DNA of 64,000 bases from Burkholderia sp. Nafp2/4-1b. GTDB lineage: Bacteria > Pseudomonadota > Gammaproteobacteria > Burkholderiales > Burkholderiaceae. Within the stretch, counting starts at the first letter, position 1. The number at the start of each line of letters is the position of its first letter. The stretch covers positions 231,911 to 295,910 of the forward strand of contig NZ_ML058610.1 of the NCBI RefSeq assembly GCF_003635165.1. Direction: 5' to 3'. Both the position numbers and the translations under genes were made by a program. The notes under the pieces were generated by a model. That model did no database searches. It saw only the letters and a program-made list of their open reading frames with translations, and was not told the DNA's origin. Positions 1-8,193 of the stretch are shown here, in pieces.

Positions 1-18
1 ATCCTGCCAGCCGCGCCA
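1..18 (+). tRNA. 3' end of a tRNA, probably tRNA-Arg (partial)
   Basis: Bases 3-7 fit the 3' strand of a T-stem, 8-14 (cagccgc) the 3' acceptor strand, 15 is a G discriminator and 16-18 are an encoded CCA. The spacing of 5, 7, 1 and 3 is exact for a tRNA. A Rho-independent terminator follows within 7 bases. The G discriminator with this acceptor resembles E. coli tRNA-Arg(CCG), but the anticodon lies outside the window, so the identity is a guess. Confidence 0.6.
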
Positions 19-24
19 CCTCAG

Positions 25-60
25 AAGGGCCTTCCTCCGGGAAGGCCCTTTTTTCTTTTC
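25..60 (+). terminator. Rho-independent terminator of the partial tRNA
   Basis: A perfect 10-bp stem (25-34 with 41-50), a 6-base loop and a T-rich tail at 49-60. It directly follows the tRNA 3' end. Confidence 0.85.
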
Positions 61-151
61 CGCTCCCCATTCCCCTCCTCCGGCAAGCGAGACTCCCGTA
101 CAACGCGAACGCGGAGCCGCCCTGTACCACGTGCCGCCCGGCGCGCTTCAC

Positions 152-180
152 AAACAAAAACGGCGGCCCGTGGCCGCCGT
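152..180 (-). terminator. Rho-independent terminator after spoT
   Basis: Bases 160-168 pair with 172-180 around a 3-base loop. On the minus strand the stem runs into a T-rich tract (the A-run at 153-160). It lies about 30 bases past the spoT stop codon and ends the yicC-gmk-rpoZ-spoT gene string. Confidence 0.8.
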
Positions 181-210
181 CGTATCGCGTGCAAAACTAA
201 CCGCGCAATG

Positions 211-2577
211 TCAGTAATCCTGCCGCTCGCGCTCGATGCGCATGCCGCCGTCGTGGCGCGCATGCACGCTGTCGTCGGTCGAGCGCTCGCGCATGATCCG
301 CATCACGTCCGGATTGGTCCGCACGCGCCGCATGACGTTCGCGAGGTGCACGCGGTCGCTGACCTGGATCACGAAGCGCAGCACCGTCGATTCGTGCGTC
401 AGGTCTTCATCCATCGCGATATGGACGATGTTCGCGTCGGCCGACGTGATGTCCGCCGCGACGCGCGCGAAGATACCCTTCGTGTTCTTCACGAGCGCCT
501 TCACCGCGACGTCGAACAGACGGCCCGGCTGCGGTGCCCATTCGACGTCGATCCAGCGGCCCGGATCGCGGCGATGGATGCGCTGCGCGACCCGGCAATC
601 GGTCGTATGAATCGCCATCCCGAGGCCGATGCCGATATAGCCCATGATCGCGTCGCCCGGAATCGGGCGGCAGCATGCCGACAGCTGCACCGACATCCCT
701 TCGGTGCCGGTAATGACGACCGGCGGCGCATTGTGCGCCGGATGCCGCTCGGACTTCGGCAGATCGTCGTCCGCATCGCGGCCGGTCATCAGCACCTCGA
801 TGCGCTTGGCCATCACCGCCGCGACGCGGCGGCCGAGGCCGATGTCCGCGAAGATTTCCTGGCGGCTCTTGTTGCCCGTCCACTGCACGAGCTTTTCCCA
901 TACTTCCGGCGTCACGTCGGCCAGTGTGAACCCGTAACCCTTCAGGCTCTGGTCGACGAGCCGCTCGCCGAGCTGCACCGACTCGTTCAGGCGCATCGTC
1001 TTCAGGTAGTGGCGAATCGCCGAGCGTGCCTTGCCGGTGCGCACGAAACCGAGCCACGCGGGGTTCGGCTTCGAATACGGCGCGGTGATCACCTCGACGA
1101 TGTCGCCGCTCTTCAGCTCGGTCCGCAGCGGCAGCAGCTCGTTGTTGATCTTCACGGCCACGCACTGGTTGCCGAGATCGCTGTGGATCGAATACGCGAA
1201 ATCGAGCGCGGTCGCGCCGCGCGGCAGCGCCATGATCTTCGACTTCGGCGTGAACACGTAGACCGCATCCGGGAACAGGTCGATCTTCACGTGCTCAAGG
1301 AATTCGCTCGAATCGCCGGCTTCGCTCTGGATGTCGAGCAGCGACTTCAGCCACTGGTGCGCGCGCTTCTGCACGTCGTTCAGATCGGCGCCGCCATTCT
1401 TGTACAGCCAGTGCGCGGCCACGCCTGCCTCGGCGATCTCATGCATCTTGCGCGTGCGAACCTGGAACTCGATCGGCGCGCCGAACGGCCCGACGAGCGT
1501 CGTGTGCAGCGACTGATAGCCGTTGATCTTCGGGATCGCGATGTAGTCCTTGAACTTGCCGGGCACGGGCTTGTACAGCGCGTGCAGCGCGCCGATGCAC
1601 GTGTAGCAGTCGAGCGCGCTGTCGACGACGACGCGAAAACCGTACACGTCGAGCACCTGCGAGAACGACAGCTGCTTATCACGCATCTTGCGGTAGATGC
1701 TGTAGATCGTCTTTTCGCGGCCGGTGATCTCGGCGTCGATCTTCGCGTCGGTCATCGCGCGCTGCGCGGCCTCGAGGATCTTGCTGATCACTTCGCGGCG
1801 GTTGCCGCGCGCGGCTTTCACCGCCTTCTCGAGCGTCGCGTAGCGATGCGGATTGAAGTTCGCGAAGCTCATGTCCTGCAGCTCGCGATACGTGTTGTTC
1901 AACCCGAGGCGGTGCGCGATCGGCGCATAGATGTCGAGCGTCTCGCGCGCGACGCGGCGGCGCTTTTCCATCGGCACCGCGCCGAGCGTGCGCATGTTGT
2001 GCAGACGGTCGGCGAGCTTCACGAGGATCACGCGCACGTCGCGCGCCATCGCGAGCAGCATCTTGCGGAAGTTTTCCGCCTGCGCTTCTTCGCGGCTGCG
2101 GAACTCCATCTTGTCGAGCTTCGACAGGCCGTCGACCAGTTCGGCGACCTTCGGGCCGAACCGTTCGGCGAGCTCGCTCTTGGTCACGCCCTGGTCTTCC
2201 ATCACGTCGTGCAGGAGCGCGGCCATCACGGCTTGCGCGTCGAGCTTCCAGCCGGCGCAGATTTCCGCGACGGCGACGGGATGGGTGATGTAGGGTTCGC
2301 CGCTCTGGCGATATTGACCGAGATGGGCTTCGTCGCTGAAGTGGAACGCCGCCTTGATCTCTTTGATTTCATCCGGAGGGAGATACTCGGCAAGCGCGGC
2401 CGTCAGTTTCGCGATCGAAACGACGCCGTGCTTGCGCGGCTGCTCCGGAGTGGCGGTCGGCCCGAACAGATGCCGGAAGGACTGTTCGAGGACCGCGTCG
2501 ATGTACTGGCGCGCAGGCGACTGGGCCGTGGCTTCGGTGGTCGAATCCGCGGAGGCGGACGATGGGGTGGTGCTCAT
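211..2577 (-). CDS. spoT: Bifunctional (p)ppGpp synthetase/hydrolase SpoT (RelA/SpoT family)
   Basis: A 788-residue long-form RSH enzyme that makes and degrades the stringent-response alarmone (p)ppGpp. In order it has an N-terminal HD hydrolase domain (H99, HD at 123-124, ED at 127-128), the RelA/SpoT synthetase domain (GYQSLHT near residue 350, EFQVRT just after), a TGS domain (VYVFTPKSKIMALPRGATALD) and a C-terminal ACT domain. The intact HD residues argue for SpoT-type hydrolase activity rather than hydrolase-dead RelA. It follows rpoZ by about 60 bases on the same strand, the common gmk-rpoZ-spoT arrangement. The start at 2577 gives the usual length. RelA would be expected elsewhere in the genome. 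Confidence 0.95.
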   Translation of the reverse strand: MSTTPSSASADSTTEATAQSPARQYIDAVLEQSFRHLFGPTATPEQPRKHGVVSIAKLTAALAEYLPPDEIKEIKAAFHFSDEAHLGQYRQSGEPYITHPVAVAEICAGWKLDAQAVMAALLHDVMEDQGVTKSELAERFGPKVAELVDGLSKLDKMEFRSREEAQAENFRKMLLAMARDVRVILVKLADRLHNMRTLGAVPMEKRRRVARETLDIYAPIAHRLGLNNTYRELQDMSFANFNPHRYATLEKAVKAARGNRREVISKILEAAQRAMTDAKIDAEITGREKTIYSIYRKMRDKQLSFSQVLDVYGFRVVVDSALDCYTCIGALHALYKPVPGKFKDYIAIPKINGYQSLHTTLVGPFGAPIEFQVRTRKMHEIAEAGVAAHWLYKNGGADLNDVQKRAHQWLKSLLDIQSEAGDSSEFLEHVKIDLFPDAVYVFTPKSKIMALPRGATALDFAYSIHSDLGNQCVAVKINNELLPLRTELKSGDIVEVITAPYSKPNPAWLGFVRTGKARSAIRHYLKTMRLNESVQLGERLVDQSLKGYGFTLADVTPEVWEKLVQWTGNKSRQEIFADIGLGRRVAAVMAKRIEVLMTGRDADDDLPKSERHPAHNAPPVVITGTEGMSVQLSACCRPIPGDAIMGYIGIGLGMAIHTTDCRVAQRIHRRDPGRWIDVEWAPQPGRLFDVAVKALVKNTKGIFARVAADITSADANIVHIAMDEDLTHESTVLRFVIQVSDRVHLANVMRRVRTNPDVMRIMRERSTDDSVHARHDGGMRIERERQDY

Positions 2578-2640
2578 ATTCGCCTCCTGGTCGAGTCGTT
2601 GCGCGCGTGGACTACATGGCTGGAACGGGCCGGATGCGCG

Positions 2641-2844
2641 TTACACCGGCACCTTCTTCAGCATCTCGACGCCGACCTGGCCGGCGGCGATCTCGCGCAG
2701 CGCGACGACGGTCGGCTTGTCGCGGCTCTCGATCTTCGGCGTATGGCCTTGCGCGAGCTGCCGCGCGCGGTAGGTGGCGGCGAGCGCCAGTTCGAAGCGG
2801 TTGGGGATTTGCTTCAGGCAGTCTTCGACGGTAATGCGAGCCAT
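2641..2844 (-). CDS. rpoZ: RNA polymerase omega subunit
   Basis: A 67-residue protein starting [20 protein letters not shown], the conserved start of bacterial omega, followed by the typical [10 protein letters not shown] and [20 protein letters not shown] segments. Omega helps assemble and stabilise the beta' subunit and forms part of a (p)ppGpp-binding site on RNA polymerase in proteobacteria. That fits its place between gmk and spoT. Length is normal for betaproteobacteria. Confidence 0.95.
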
Positions 2845-2902
2845 GTTGGAGATTCCTTCTGAATTTAGTGCTTATTCTACCTTATGTCCCTCTACCCCCG
2901 CG

Positions 2903-3586
2903 TCATTCCGCGTGGGGCAGATGGATGCCGAGCTCGATGAACAACTCCGCATGTCGAGCGTACTGCGAAGCAAAACGCAGGCGCGTGGCCGCGACGATGC
3001 ATTCGAGCTCGGCCAGCGCACGAGCGAAATTTTCGTTGATCACGACGTATTCCGCTTCGGATGCGTGAGCCATCTCGCTGCCCGCGGCGAGCAGACGCCG
3101 CGTGATCACGTTCGGCTCGTCCTGCCCGCGCTTCTTCAGACGTTCCTCGAGCGCGTCGAGCGACGGCGGCAAGATGAAGATGCCGACCGCGTTGCGGAAC
3201 TGCTTCTTCACCTGTTGCGCGCCCTGCCAGTCGATCTCGAGCAGCACGTCGTGGCCGTTCATCATCTGCTCTTCGATCCAGACGCGCGACGTGCCATAGT
3301 AGTTGCCGTGCACTTCCGCGCTTTCCAGGAATTCGTGCGCGGCGTGGCGCGCGCGGAAATCCTCGACGGTCGTGAAGTGGTAGTGCTGGCCGTCCTGCTC
3401 GCCGGGGCGCGGCTTGCGCGTCGTGTACGAAATCGACAGGCAGATTTCGCTGTCCTTCGACAGCAGCGCGTTCACGAGCGTCGACTTGCCGGCACCCGAC
3501 GGTGCGATGACCATGAACAGGTTGCCGGGATAGACGCCGCCGTGCAGCGCATGCGACGCGTGGGCGTCGCGGTGGTGGTCGGTCAT
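2903..3586 (-). CDS. gmk: Guanylate kinase
   Basis: 227 residues; phosphorylates GMP to GDP with ATP in the cytoplasm. The P-loop APSGAGKS is at residues 29-36, followed by the family segments SISYTTRKPRPGEQDGQHY and IDWQGAQQVKK. The frame stays open upstream to 3682, but the ATG at 3586 is preceded by a good GGAGG and gives the family length, so I use it. The upstream stretch is a GC-rich hairpin repeat rather than coding sequence. It sits between yicC and rpoZ, a conserved nucleotide and stringent-response grouping. Confidence 0.93.
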   Translation of the reverse strand: MTDHHRDAHASHALHGGVYPGNLFMVIAPSGAGKSTLVNALLSKDSEICLSISYTTRKPRPGEQDGQHYHFTTVEDFRARHAAHEFLESAEVHGNYYGTSRVWIEEQMMNGHDVLLEIDWQGAQQVKKQFRNAVGIFILPPSLDALEERLKKRGQDEPNVITRRLLAAGSEMAHASEAEYVVINENFARALAELECIVAATRLRFASQYARHAELFIELGIHLPHAE

Positions 3587-3595
3587 GTCAGCCTC

Positions 3596-3646
3596 CGCCG
3601 GACCGCCCCCTCGGGGGGCAGGGAACGCAGTGAGCGTGGGGGTCGT
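3596..3646. repeat. Dispersed-repeat-like GC-rich hairpin element between yicC and gmk
   Basis: The stretch contains gaccgccccctcggggggca followed by gggaacgcagtgagcgtggg. I recognise this sequence type from memory as an intergenic element scattered through Burkholderia and related genomes. The CCCCC/GGGGG part can form a short hairpin. Only one copy is seen in this window, so repeat status rests on prior knowledge. Confidence 0.5.
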
Positions 3647-3656
3647 TGCATCTCTT

Positions 3657-4580
3657 TTACTCCAGGTTTTGCACTTGCTCACGCATCTGCTCGATCAACA
3701 GCTTGAGCGCCATCGATGCATCAGCGAGTTCCTTCGCCGCCGCCTTCGAGCCGAGCGTGTTTGCTTCGCGATTCAGTTCCTGCATCATGAAGTCGAGTCG
3801 CTTGCCGACGCGGCCGCCCTTCTCGATCACGTGACGCGTTTCGTTCAGGTGCGCGATGAGTCGCGACAGCTCTTCGGCGATGTCGATCCGGATGCCGTAC
3901 ATCGTCACTTCCTGCCGAATGCGCTCCGCGGCTTCCTCGCGCGTGACGATCGTCGAGCTGCCTTCGGGCGCCGCGAGACCGAGCGCTTCCTGCAGCCGCT
4001 CGACTATCTTCTGCTGATGCTTCGCGATCAGCTCCGGCACGAGCGGCGTGATGCGCGCGACGATCGCTTCCATTTCGGTGACGTTCGACAGCAGCATCGT
4101 CGCCAGTTGCGCGCCTTCGCGCGAACGCACGACGACGAGCTCGCCGATCGCTTCCTTGCCGCATGCGAGCACCGCGTCGCGGATCGCTTCCGCCGACACG
4201 CCGCTCTCGGCGAGCACGCCCGGCCAGCGCAGCACCTCGCCCGCGCGCAGGCGGCCGACGCCCGGGAATGCATCGAGCACCGAACGCTCGAGCTCGGCGA
4301 GCTGGCCGAGTGCCGTCTGGTTCAGCGCGCCCGCGCCGATGCTCTGCTCGCCGCGCTGCAGGTTGATGCGCACGTCGACCTTGCCGCGCGACAGCTTGTT
4401 CATCAGCATTTCGCGCAGCGCGGGTTCGCACGCGCGCACGTCGTCCGGCATGCGGAAATTGAGGTCGAGAAAGCGCGAGTTCACGGTGCGCAGTTCGACC
4501 GACACGCTGGTGCCGCCGTTGCCGGTGGCCGTCACGAGTTCGCGCGTTGCGCTCGCATAGCCCGTCATGCTGTAGATCAT
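3657..4580 (-). CDS. YicC family protein (putative endoribonuclease)
   Basis: 307 residues starting MIYSMTGYASATRELV, the conserved YicC N-terminus, and ending with the DUF1732 region (EEAAERIRQEVTMYGIRIDI, then NETRHVIEKGGRVGKRLDF and QELNREANTLGSKA). Members of this family have been reported as endoribonucleases; the exact role here is inferred. The frame extends to 4700, but only the ATG at 4580 gives the conserved start. It is upstream of gmk on the same strand. The divergent neighbour rph is also an RNA-processing gene. Confidence 0.9.
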   Translation of the reverse strand: MIYSMTGYASATRELVTATGNGGTSVSVELRTVNSRFLDLNFRMPDDVRACEPALREMLMNKLSRGKVDVRINLQRGEQSIGAGALNQTALGQLAELERSVLDAFPGVGRLRAGEVLRWPGVLAESGVSAEAIRDAVLACGKEAIGELVVVRSREGAQLATMLLSNVTEMEAIVARITPLVPELIAKHQQKIVERLQEALGLAAPEGSSTIVTREEAAERIRQEVTMYGIRIDIAEELSRLIAHLNETRHVIEKGGRVGKRLDFMMQELNREANTLGSKAAAKELADASMALKLLIEQMREQVQNLE

Positions 4581-4752
4581 GGTTCGTCTCGCCGTCTGGG
4601 TGCCCTTGCGGGCGGAATATGTCGAGGCGCCCGGCGCATTGCAAGGCGCGGGGCGGGAAGCGCGCATTATCCCATTTTTGCGCCCCACCCCGCCGGGCAC
4701 GGCTGCCGTTCGGCGCTAAAATCGGGGTTTCCTCTTCCGTCCACGATTCCCC

Positions 4753-5493
4753 ATGACGTCTTCACTTTCCCGCCCGAGCGGCCGCCGCGCCGACGAACTG
4801 CGCAAGGTCGCGCTCACGCGCCATTACACGAAACACGCCGAAGGCTCGGTGCTGGTCGAATTCGGCGATACCAAGGTGATCTGCACCGCGAGCGTCGCCG
4901 AGCGCGTGCCCGAGTTCCTGCGCGATCGCGGCCAGGGCTGGCTGACGGCCGAATACGGGATGCTGCCGCGCGCGACCCACACGCGCAGCGACCGCGAAGC
5001 CGCCCGCGGCAAGCAGACGGGCCGTACGCAGGAAATTCAGCGCCTGATCGGCCGCGCGCTGCGCGCGGTGTTCGATCTCGAGGCGCTGGGCCCGCGCACG
5101 ATCCACATCGACTGCGACGTGATCCAGGCCGACGGCGGCACGCGCACGGCGAGCATCACCGGCGCGTTCGTCGCCGCGCACGACGCCGTGTCGAAGCTGA
5201 TCGCGGCCGGCAAGCTCGCGCGCTCGCCGATCACCGACCACGTCGCGGCGATCTCGGTCGGCGTGTACCAGGGTGCGCCCGTGCTCGACCTCGACTACGC
5301 GGAAGATTCGCAGTGCGACACCGACATGAACGTCGTGATGACGGGCGCCGGCGGCTTCGTCGAAGTTCAGGGCACCGCCGAAGGCGTGCCGTTCTCGCGC
5401 GCCGAGATGAACGCGCTGCTGGACCTCGCGCAAAGCGGGATCGGTCAGCTCGTGCAGCTGCAGAAAGACGTGCTGGGCGCGAGCCATGGCTGA
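4753..5493 (+). CDS. rph: Ribonuclease PH
   Basis: 246 residues. A phosphorolytic 3'-5' exoribonuclease that trims tRNA 3' ends. Recognisable segments are RPSGRRADELRKVALTRHYT at the N-terminus, GQGWLTAEYGMLPRATHTR, REAARGKQTGRTQEIQRLIG, and the phosphate-site region CDTDMNVVMTGAGGFVEVQG. The last bases overlap rdgB by 8 nt, so the two are co-transcribed and probably translationally coupled. Start and length match the family. Confidence 0.95.
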   Translation: MTSSLSRPSGRRADELRKVALTRHYTKHAEGSVLVEFGDTKVICTASVAERVPEFLRDRGQGWLTAEYGMLPRATHTRSDREAARGKQTGRTQEIQRLIGRALRAVFDLEALGPRTIHIDCDVIQADGGTRTASITGAFVAAHDAVSKLIAAGKLARSPITDHVAAISVGVYQGAPVLDLDYAEDSQCDTDMNVVMTGAGGFVEVQGTAEGVPFSRAEMNALLDLAQSGIGQLVQLQKDVLGASHG

Positions 5494-6115
5494 CGATCGC
5501 ACTGTCGCGCCGCTGTCGCGCATCGTGCTCGCATCGAACAACGCCGGCAAGCTGCGCGAATTCACCGCGTTGTTCTCGACGGTCGGCATCGAGATCGTGC
5601 CGCAGGGCGATCTCGCCGTGCCCGAGGCGGAGGAGCCGTTCGGCACGTTCATCGAGAATGCGCTGACGAAAGCACGCCATGCGTCGCGCCTCACCGGCCT
5701 GCCGGCGATCGCCGACGATTCGGGCTTGTGCGTGCGCGCGCTGCGCGGCGCGCCGGGCGTCTATTCGGCGCGCTACGCGCAGCGCGCGGGCGGCGCCAAG
5801 GGCGACGCAGCGAACAATGCGTATCTCGTCGAGCAGCTGCGCGGCGTCGACGACCGGCGCGCATACTATTGCTGCGTGCTCGCGCTCGTGCGCCACGCGG
5901 ACGATCCGGAACCGCTGTTCGCCGAAGGGCGCTGGGCGGGCGAGATCGTCGACACGCCGCGCGGCGAGCATGGCTTCGGCTACGACCCGTATTTCCTCCT
6001 GCCGGCGCTCGGCGCGACGGCCGCCGAACTCGAACCGGCCGTGAAGAACACGCACAGCCATCGCGCGCTCGCGCTGAAGGCGTTGCTCGCGCGGCTTGCA
6101 GAGGAACCAGCATGA
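5486..6115 (+). CDS. rdgB: dITP/XTP pyrophosphatase (RdgB/HAM1 family)
   Basis: 209 residues. Hydrolyses non-canonical purine triphosphates (ITP, dITP, XTP) to monophosphates, cleaning the nucleotide pool. The substrate motif ASNNAGKLREF is near residue 14, PAIADDSGLCVRALRGAPG in the middle, and GEHGFGYDPYFLLP carries the late conserved loop. It overlaps the end of rph, and its stop codon shares an ATGA with a 13-codon open frame that leads into hemW. Confidence 0.95.
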   Translation: MADDRTVAPLSRIVLASNNAGKLREFTALFSTVGIEIVPQGDLAVPEAEEPFGTFIENALTKARHASRLTGLPAIADDSGLCVRALRGAPGVYSARYAQRAGGAKGDAANNAYLVEQLRGVDDRRAYYCCVLALVRHADDPEPLFAEGRWAGEIVDTPRGEHGFGYDPYFLLPALGATAAELEPAVKNTHSHRALALKALLARLAEEPA

Positions 6116-6153
6116 CCGTCTTCGTCACGCATTCGCAGCCGGAGGCCGCATGA
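6112..6153 (+). CDS. Possible 13-residue coupling ORF between rdgB and hemW
   Basis: The ATG at 6112 overlaps the rdgB stop as ATGA and follows an AGAGGA at 6100-6105. The frame reads MTVFVTHSQPEAA and stops at 6151-6153, where the stop again overlaps the hemW ATG (6150) as ATGA. Two successive ATGA overlaps suggest translational coupling, but a 13-codon frame can arise by chance and no product is known. Confidence 0.25.
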   Translation: MTVFVTHSQPEAA

Positions 6154-7364
6154 GCCAGGCGGCAGAAACCGGCGCGCGCGTCGTCGCGAAGTTCACGTCG
6201 CCCGGCCAGGTGCGGCTCACGTCGCTGCCGCCGCTCGCGCTGTACGTGCATTTTCCGTGGTGCGTGCGCAAGTGCCCGTACTGCGACTTCAACTCGCATG
6301 AATGGAAGGGCGAGCGGTTCCCCGAGACCGAGTACCTCGACGCGCTGCGTGCCGATCTCGAACAGGCGCTGCCGCTCGTGTGGGGCCGCCAGGTGCATAC
6401 CGTGTTCATCGGCGGCGGCACGCCGAGCCTGCTGTCGGCAGCCGGCCTCGATCGGCTGCTGTCCGACGTGCGCGCATTGCTGCCGCTCGACGCCGACGCG
6501 GAGATCACGCTCGAGGCGAATCCCGGCACGTTCGAGGCCGCGAAATTCGCGCAGTTTCGCGCGAGCGGCGTGAACCGCCTGTCGGTCGGCATCCAGAGCT
6601 TCAACGAAGGCCATCTGAAGGCGCTCGGCCGCATCCACGATACCGCGCAGGCGCGCGCGGCCGTCGAGATCGCGGCGAAGACGTTCGACAACTTCAACCT
6701 CGACCTGATGTTCGCGCTGCCGAACCAGACGCTGGACGAATGCCGGACCGACATCGAGACCGCGCTGTCGTACGCGCCGCCGCATCTGTCGCTGTATCAC
6801 CTCACGCTCGAGCCGAATACGCTGTTCGCGAAGTTTCCGCCGGCGGTGCCCGACGACGACGCGTCGGCCGACATGCAGGAATGGATCCACGCGCGCACGG
6901 CCGAGGCCGGCTACGATCGTTACGAGGTGTCCGCGTACGCGAAGCCGAATCACCAGTGCAAGCACAACCTGAACTACTGGCGCTTCGGCGACTATCTCGG
7001 GATCGGCGCGGGCGCGCACACGAAGCTGTCGTTCCCGAACCGGATCCTGCGACAGGCGCGCTACAAGCATCCGGCGACCTTCATCGAACAGGCAATGGCC
7101 GGCACGCCGGTGCAGGAAGAGCGTGAAGTCGGCGCGCGCGATCTGCCGTTCGAGTTCATGCTGAACACGCTGCGGCTCGTCGAGGGCTTCCCCGTACATA
7201 GCTTCGTCGAACGCACGGGCCTGCCGATCAGCACGATCGAGCCGGCCCTGCAGGAAGCGGAACGACGCGGGCTGATCACGCGCGATTTCGCGCAGATCGC
7301 GCCGACGCCGCTGGGCCAACGCTTCCTCAACGACCTGCAGGAATTGTTCCTGCGTGACGATTGA
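6150..7364 (+). CDS. hemW: Radical SAM haem chaperone HemW
   Basis: 404 residues. A HemN-like radical SAM protein that binds haem and is thought to deliver it to respiratory enzymes; it is not a coproporphyrinogen oxidase. The iron-sulfur motif C38-x3-C42-x2-C45 is followed by DF and lacks the fourth Cys found in true HemN, which marks HemW. HTVFIGGGTPSLLS and RLSVGIQSFNEGHLKALGR are further radical SAM segments; the C-terminus has a winged-helix-like HemW domain. The open frame extends to 6096, but the ATG at 6150 has GGAGG at 6141-6145. A genuine HemN begins at 63091. Confidence 0.92.
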   Translation: MSQAAETGARVVAKFTSPGQVRLTSLPPLALYVHFPWCVRKCPYCDFNSHEWKGERFPETEYLDALRADLEQALPLVWGRQVHTVFIGGGTPSLLSAAGLDRLLSDVRALLPLDADAEITLEANPGTFEAAKFAQFRASGVNRLSVGIQSFNEGHLKALGRIHDTAQARAAVEIAAKTFDNFNLDLMFALPNQTLDECRTDIETALSYAPPHLSLYHLTLEPNTLFAKFPPAVPDDDASADMQEWIHARTAEAGYDRYEVSAYAKPNHQCKHNLNYWRFGDYLGIGAGAHTKLSFPNRILRQARYKHPATFIEQAMAGTPVQEEREVGARDLPFEFMLNTLRLVEGFPVHSFVERTGLPISTIEPALQEAERRGLITRDFAQIAPTPLGQRFLNDLQELFLRDD

Positions 7365-7372
7365 GGCGGAAC

Positions 7373-7402
7373 GAGGCGGCATTTCGGTTACAATGCCGCC
7401 TC
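7373..7402 (+). promoter_or_regulatory. Inverted repeat enclosing a TACAAT box upstream of tRNA-Ser(UGA)
   Basis: The arms gaggcggcat (7373-7382) and atgccgcctc (7393-7402) are perfect complements around a 10-base loop. A -10-like TACAAT (7389-7394) lies across the loop and the right arm, 13 bases before the tRNA. No good -35 is seen at standard spacing. It could be a hairpin ending hemW transcription, a promoter-embedded operator, or both. Confidence 0.5.
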
Positions 7403-7406
7403 GTGT

Positions 7407-7494
7407 GGAAGCGTGGCCGAGCGGTTTAAGGCACCGGTCTTGAAAACCGGCGACGGGAAACTGTCCGTGAGTTCGAATCTCACCGCTTCCGCCA
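7407..7494 (+). tRNA. tRNA-Ser (anticodon UGA)
   Basis: 88 bases. The acceptor ggaagcg pairs with cgcttcc; there is a long variable arm typical of serine tRNAs, the T-loop gttcgaatc, a G discriminator and encoded CCA. The anticodon loop cttgaaa gives TGA, reading UCA and related serine codons. It has its own downstream terminator. Confidence 0.95.
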
Positions 7495-7505
7495 GGAAGT
7501 TCGCC

Positions 7506-7543
7506 AAACCCCGTCCATTCATCGAATGACGGGGTTTTTGTTT
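7506..7543 (+). terminator. Rho-independent terminator of tRNA-Ser(UGA)
   Basis: aaaccccgt pairs with acggggttt, with an inner cattc/gaatg helix, followed by a T-rich tail. Confidence 0.85.
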
Positions 7544-7646
7544 GCCCGGCGATTTTCCGTGCGCGGCACCCGCGTCGCGTGCCGACGCCTCCCGCCGGAT
7601 GCCGTTACAATCCGGCGCTCCGATTCGCGAAACGGGAAACCACGTC

Positions 7647-8048
7647 ATGAAGTCCTTCATCGCCTCGTCGCTCGCCGCCCTGCTGGCTATCGTAAGCGCG
7701 CATGCCGCGGCCGCCGATGCCGCCTCCGGCACCGACGCGCAAACGCCGTCGTGCGCGATCGCGTACGTGAAGGGTGTTGGCGGCTCGCCGCGCGGCCTGC
7801 GCGAATATCTCGCGAGCCCGGCGCCGTACAACTACCTGAAGGAAAACGAGCTCCAGTGCAAGGTATCGGATGACGGTCGCGCGTCGAACTGCACCGGCGT
7901 CACCTATATCCGCAACGAGCAGGTGAGCGTGTACGACGATTCCGATCCGGCGACGCTGACGGTCGTCGCGCCGGTGGAACTCGAGCATGGCCAGAAGTAT
8001 CCGGTGATCCTCGTGGTGCAACGCAAGGACGCGCGCTGCACGCGTTAA
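7647..8048 (+). CDS. Small secreted protein of unknown function
   Basis: 133 residues. A clear Sec signal peptide (MKSFIASSLAALLAIVSAHA) with likely cleavage at AHAAAA-D or nearby predicts periplasmic or external location. The mature part has four Cys residues (PSCAIAY, ELQCKVS, SNCTGV, DARCTR) that could form two disulfides. I do not recognise a family. The ATG at 7647 places the signal peptide at the N-terminus; an upstream extension of the frame lacks coding character. Neighbours give no functional hint. Confidence 0.75.
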   Translation: MKSFIASSLAALLAIVSAHAAAADAASGTDAQTPSCAIAYVKGVGGSPRGLREYLASPAPYNYLKENELQCKVSDDGRASNCTGVTYIRNEQVSVYDDSDPATLTVVAPVELEHGQKYPVILVVQRKDARCTR

Positions 8049-8193
8049 CGCGCGACACGGCACGACCGGCGTTGCGCGACGGCCTCACGGGCCGGCCCGC
8101 GATCGCCTAGAATTCGATCAGCACGGCGACACGACCGCCGCCGCGATGCGATGCCGCGCGCGCCACCCGTGCGTGCGGCACACGGAGATCGCC

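Noticed and set aside
208..2862. An 884-codon open frame on the plus strand opposite spoT and rpoZ
   Set aside because: Its composition (very rich in Arg, His, Asp, Ala, Val) is what the antisense of GC-rich coding DNA gives, and the opposite strand encodes clear SpoT and RpoZ.
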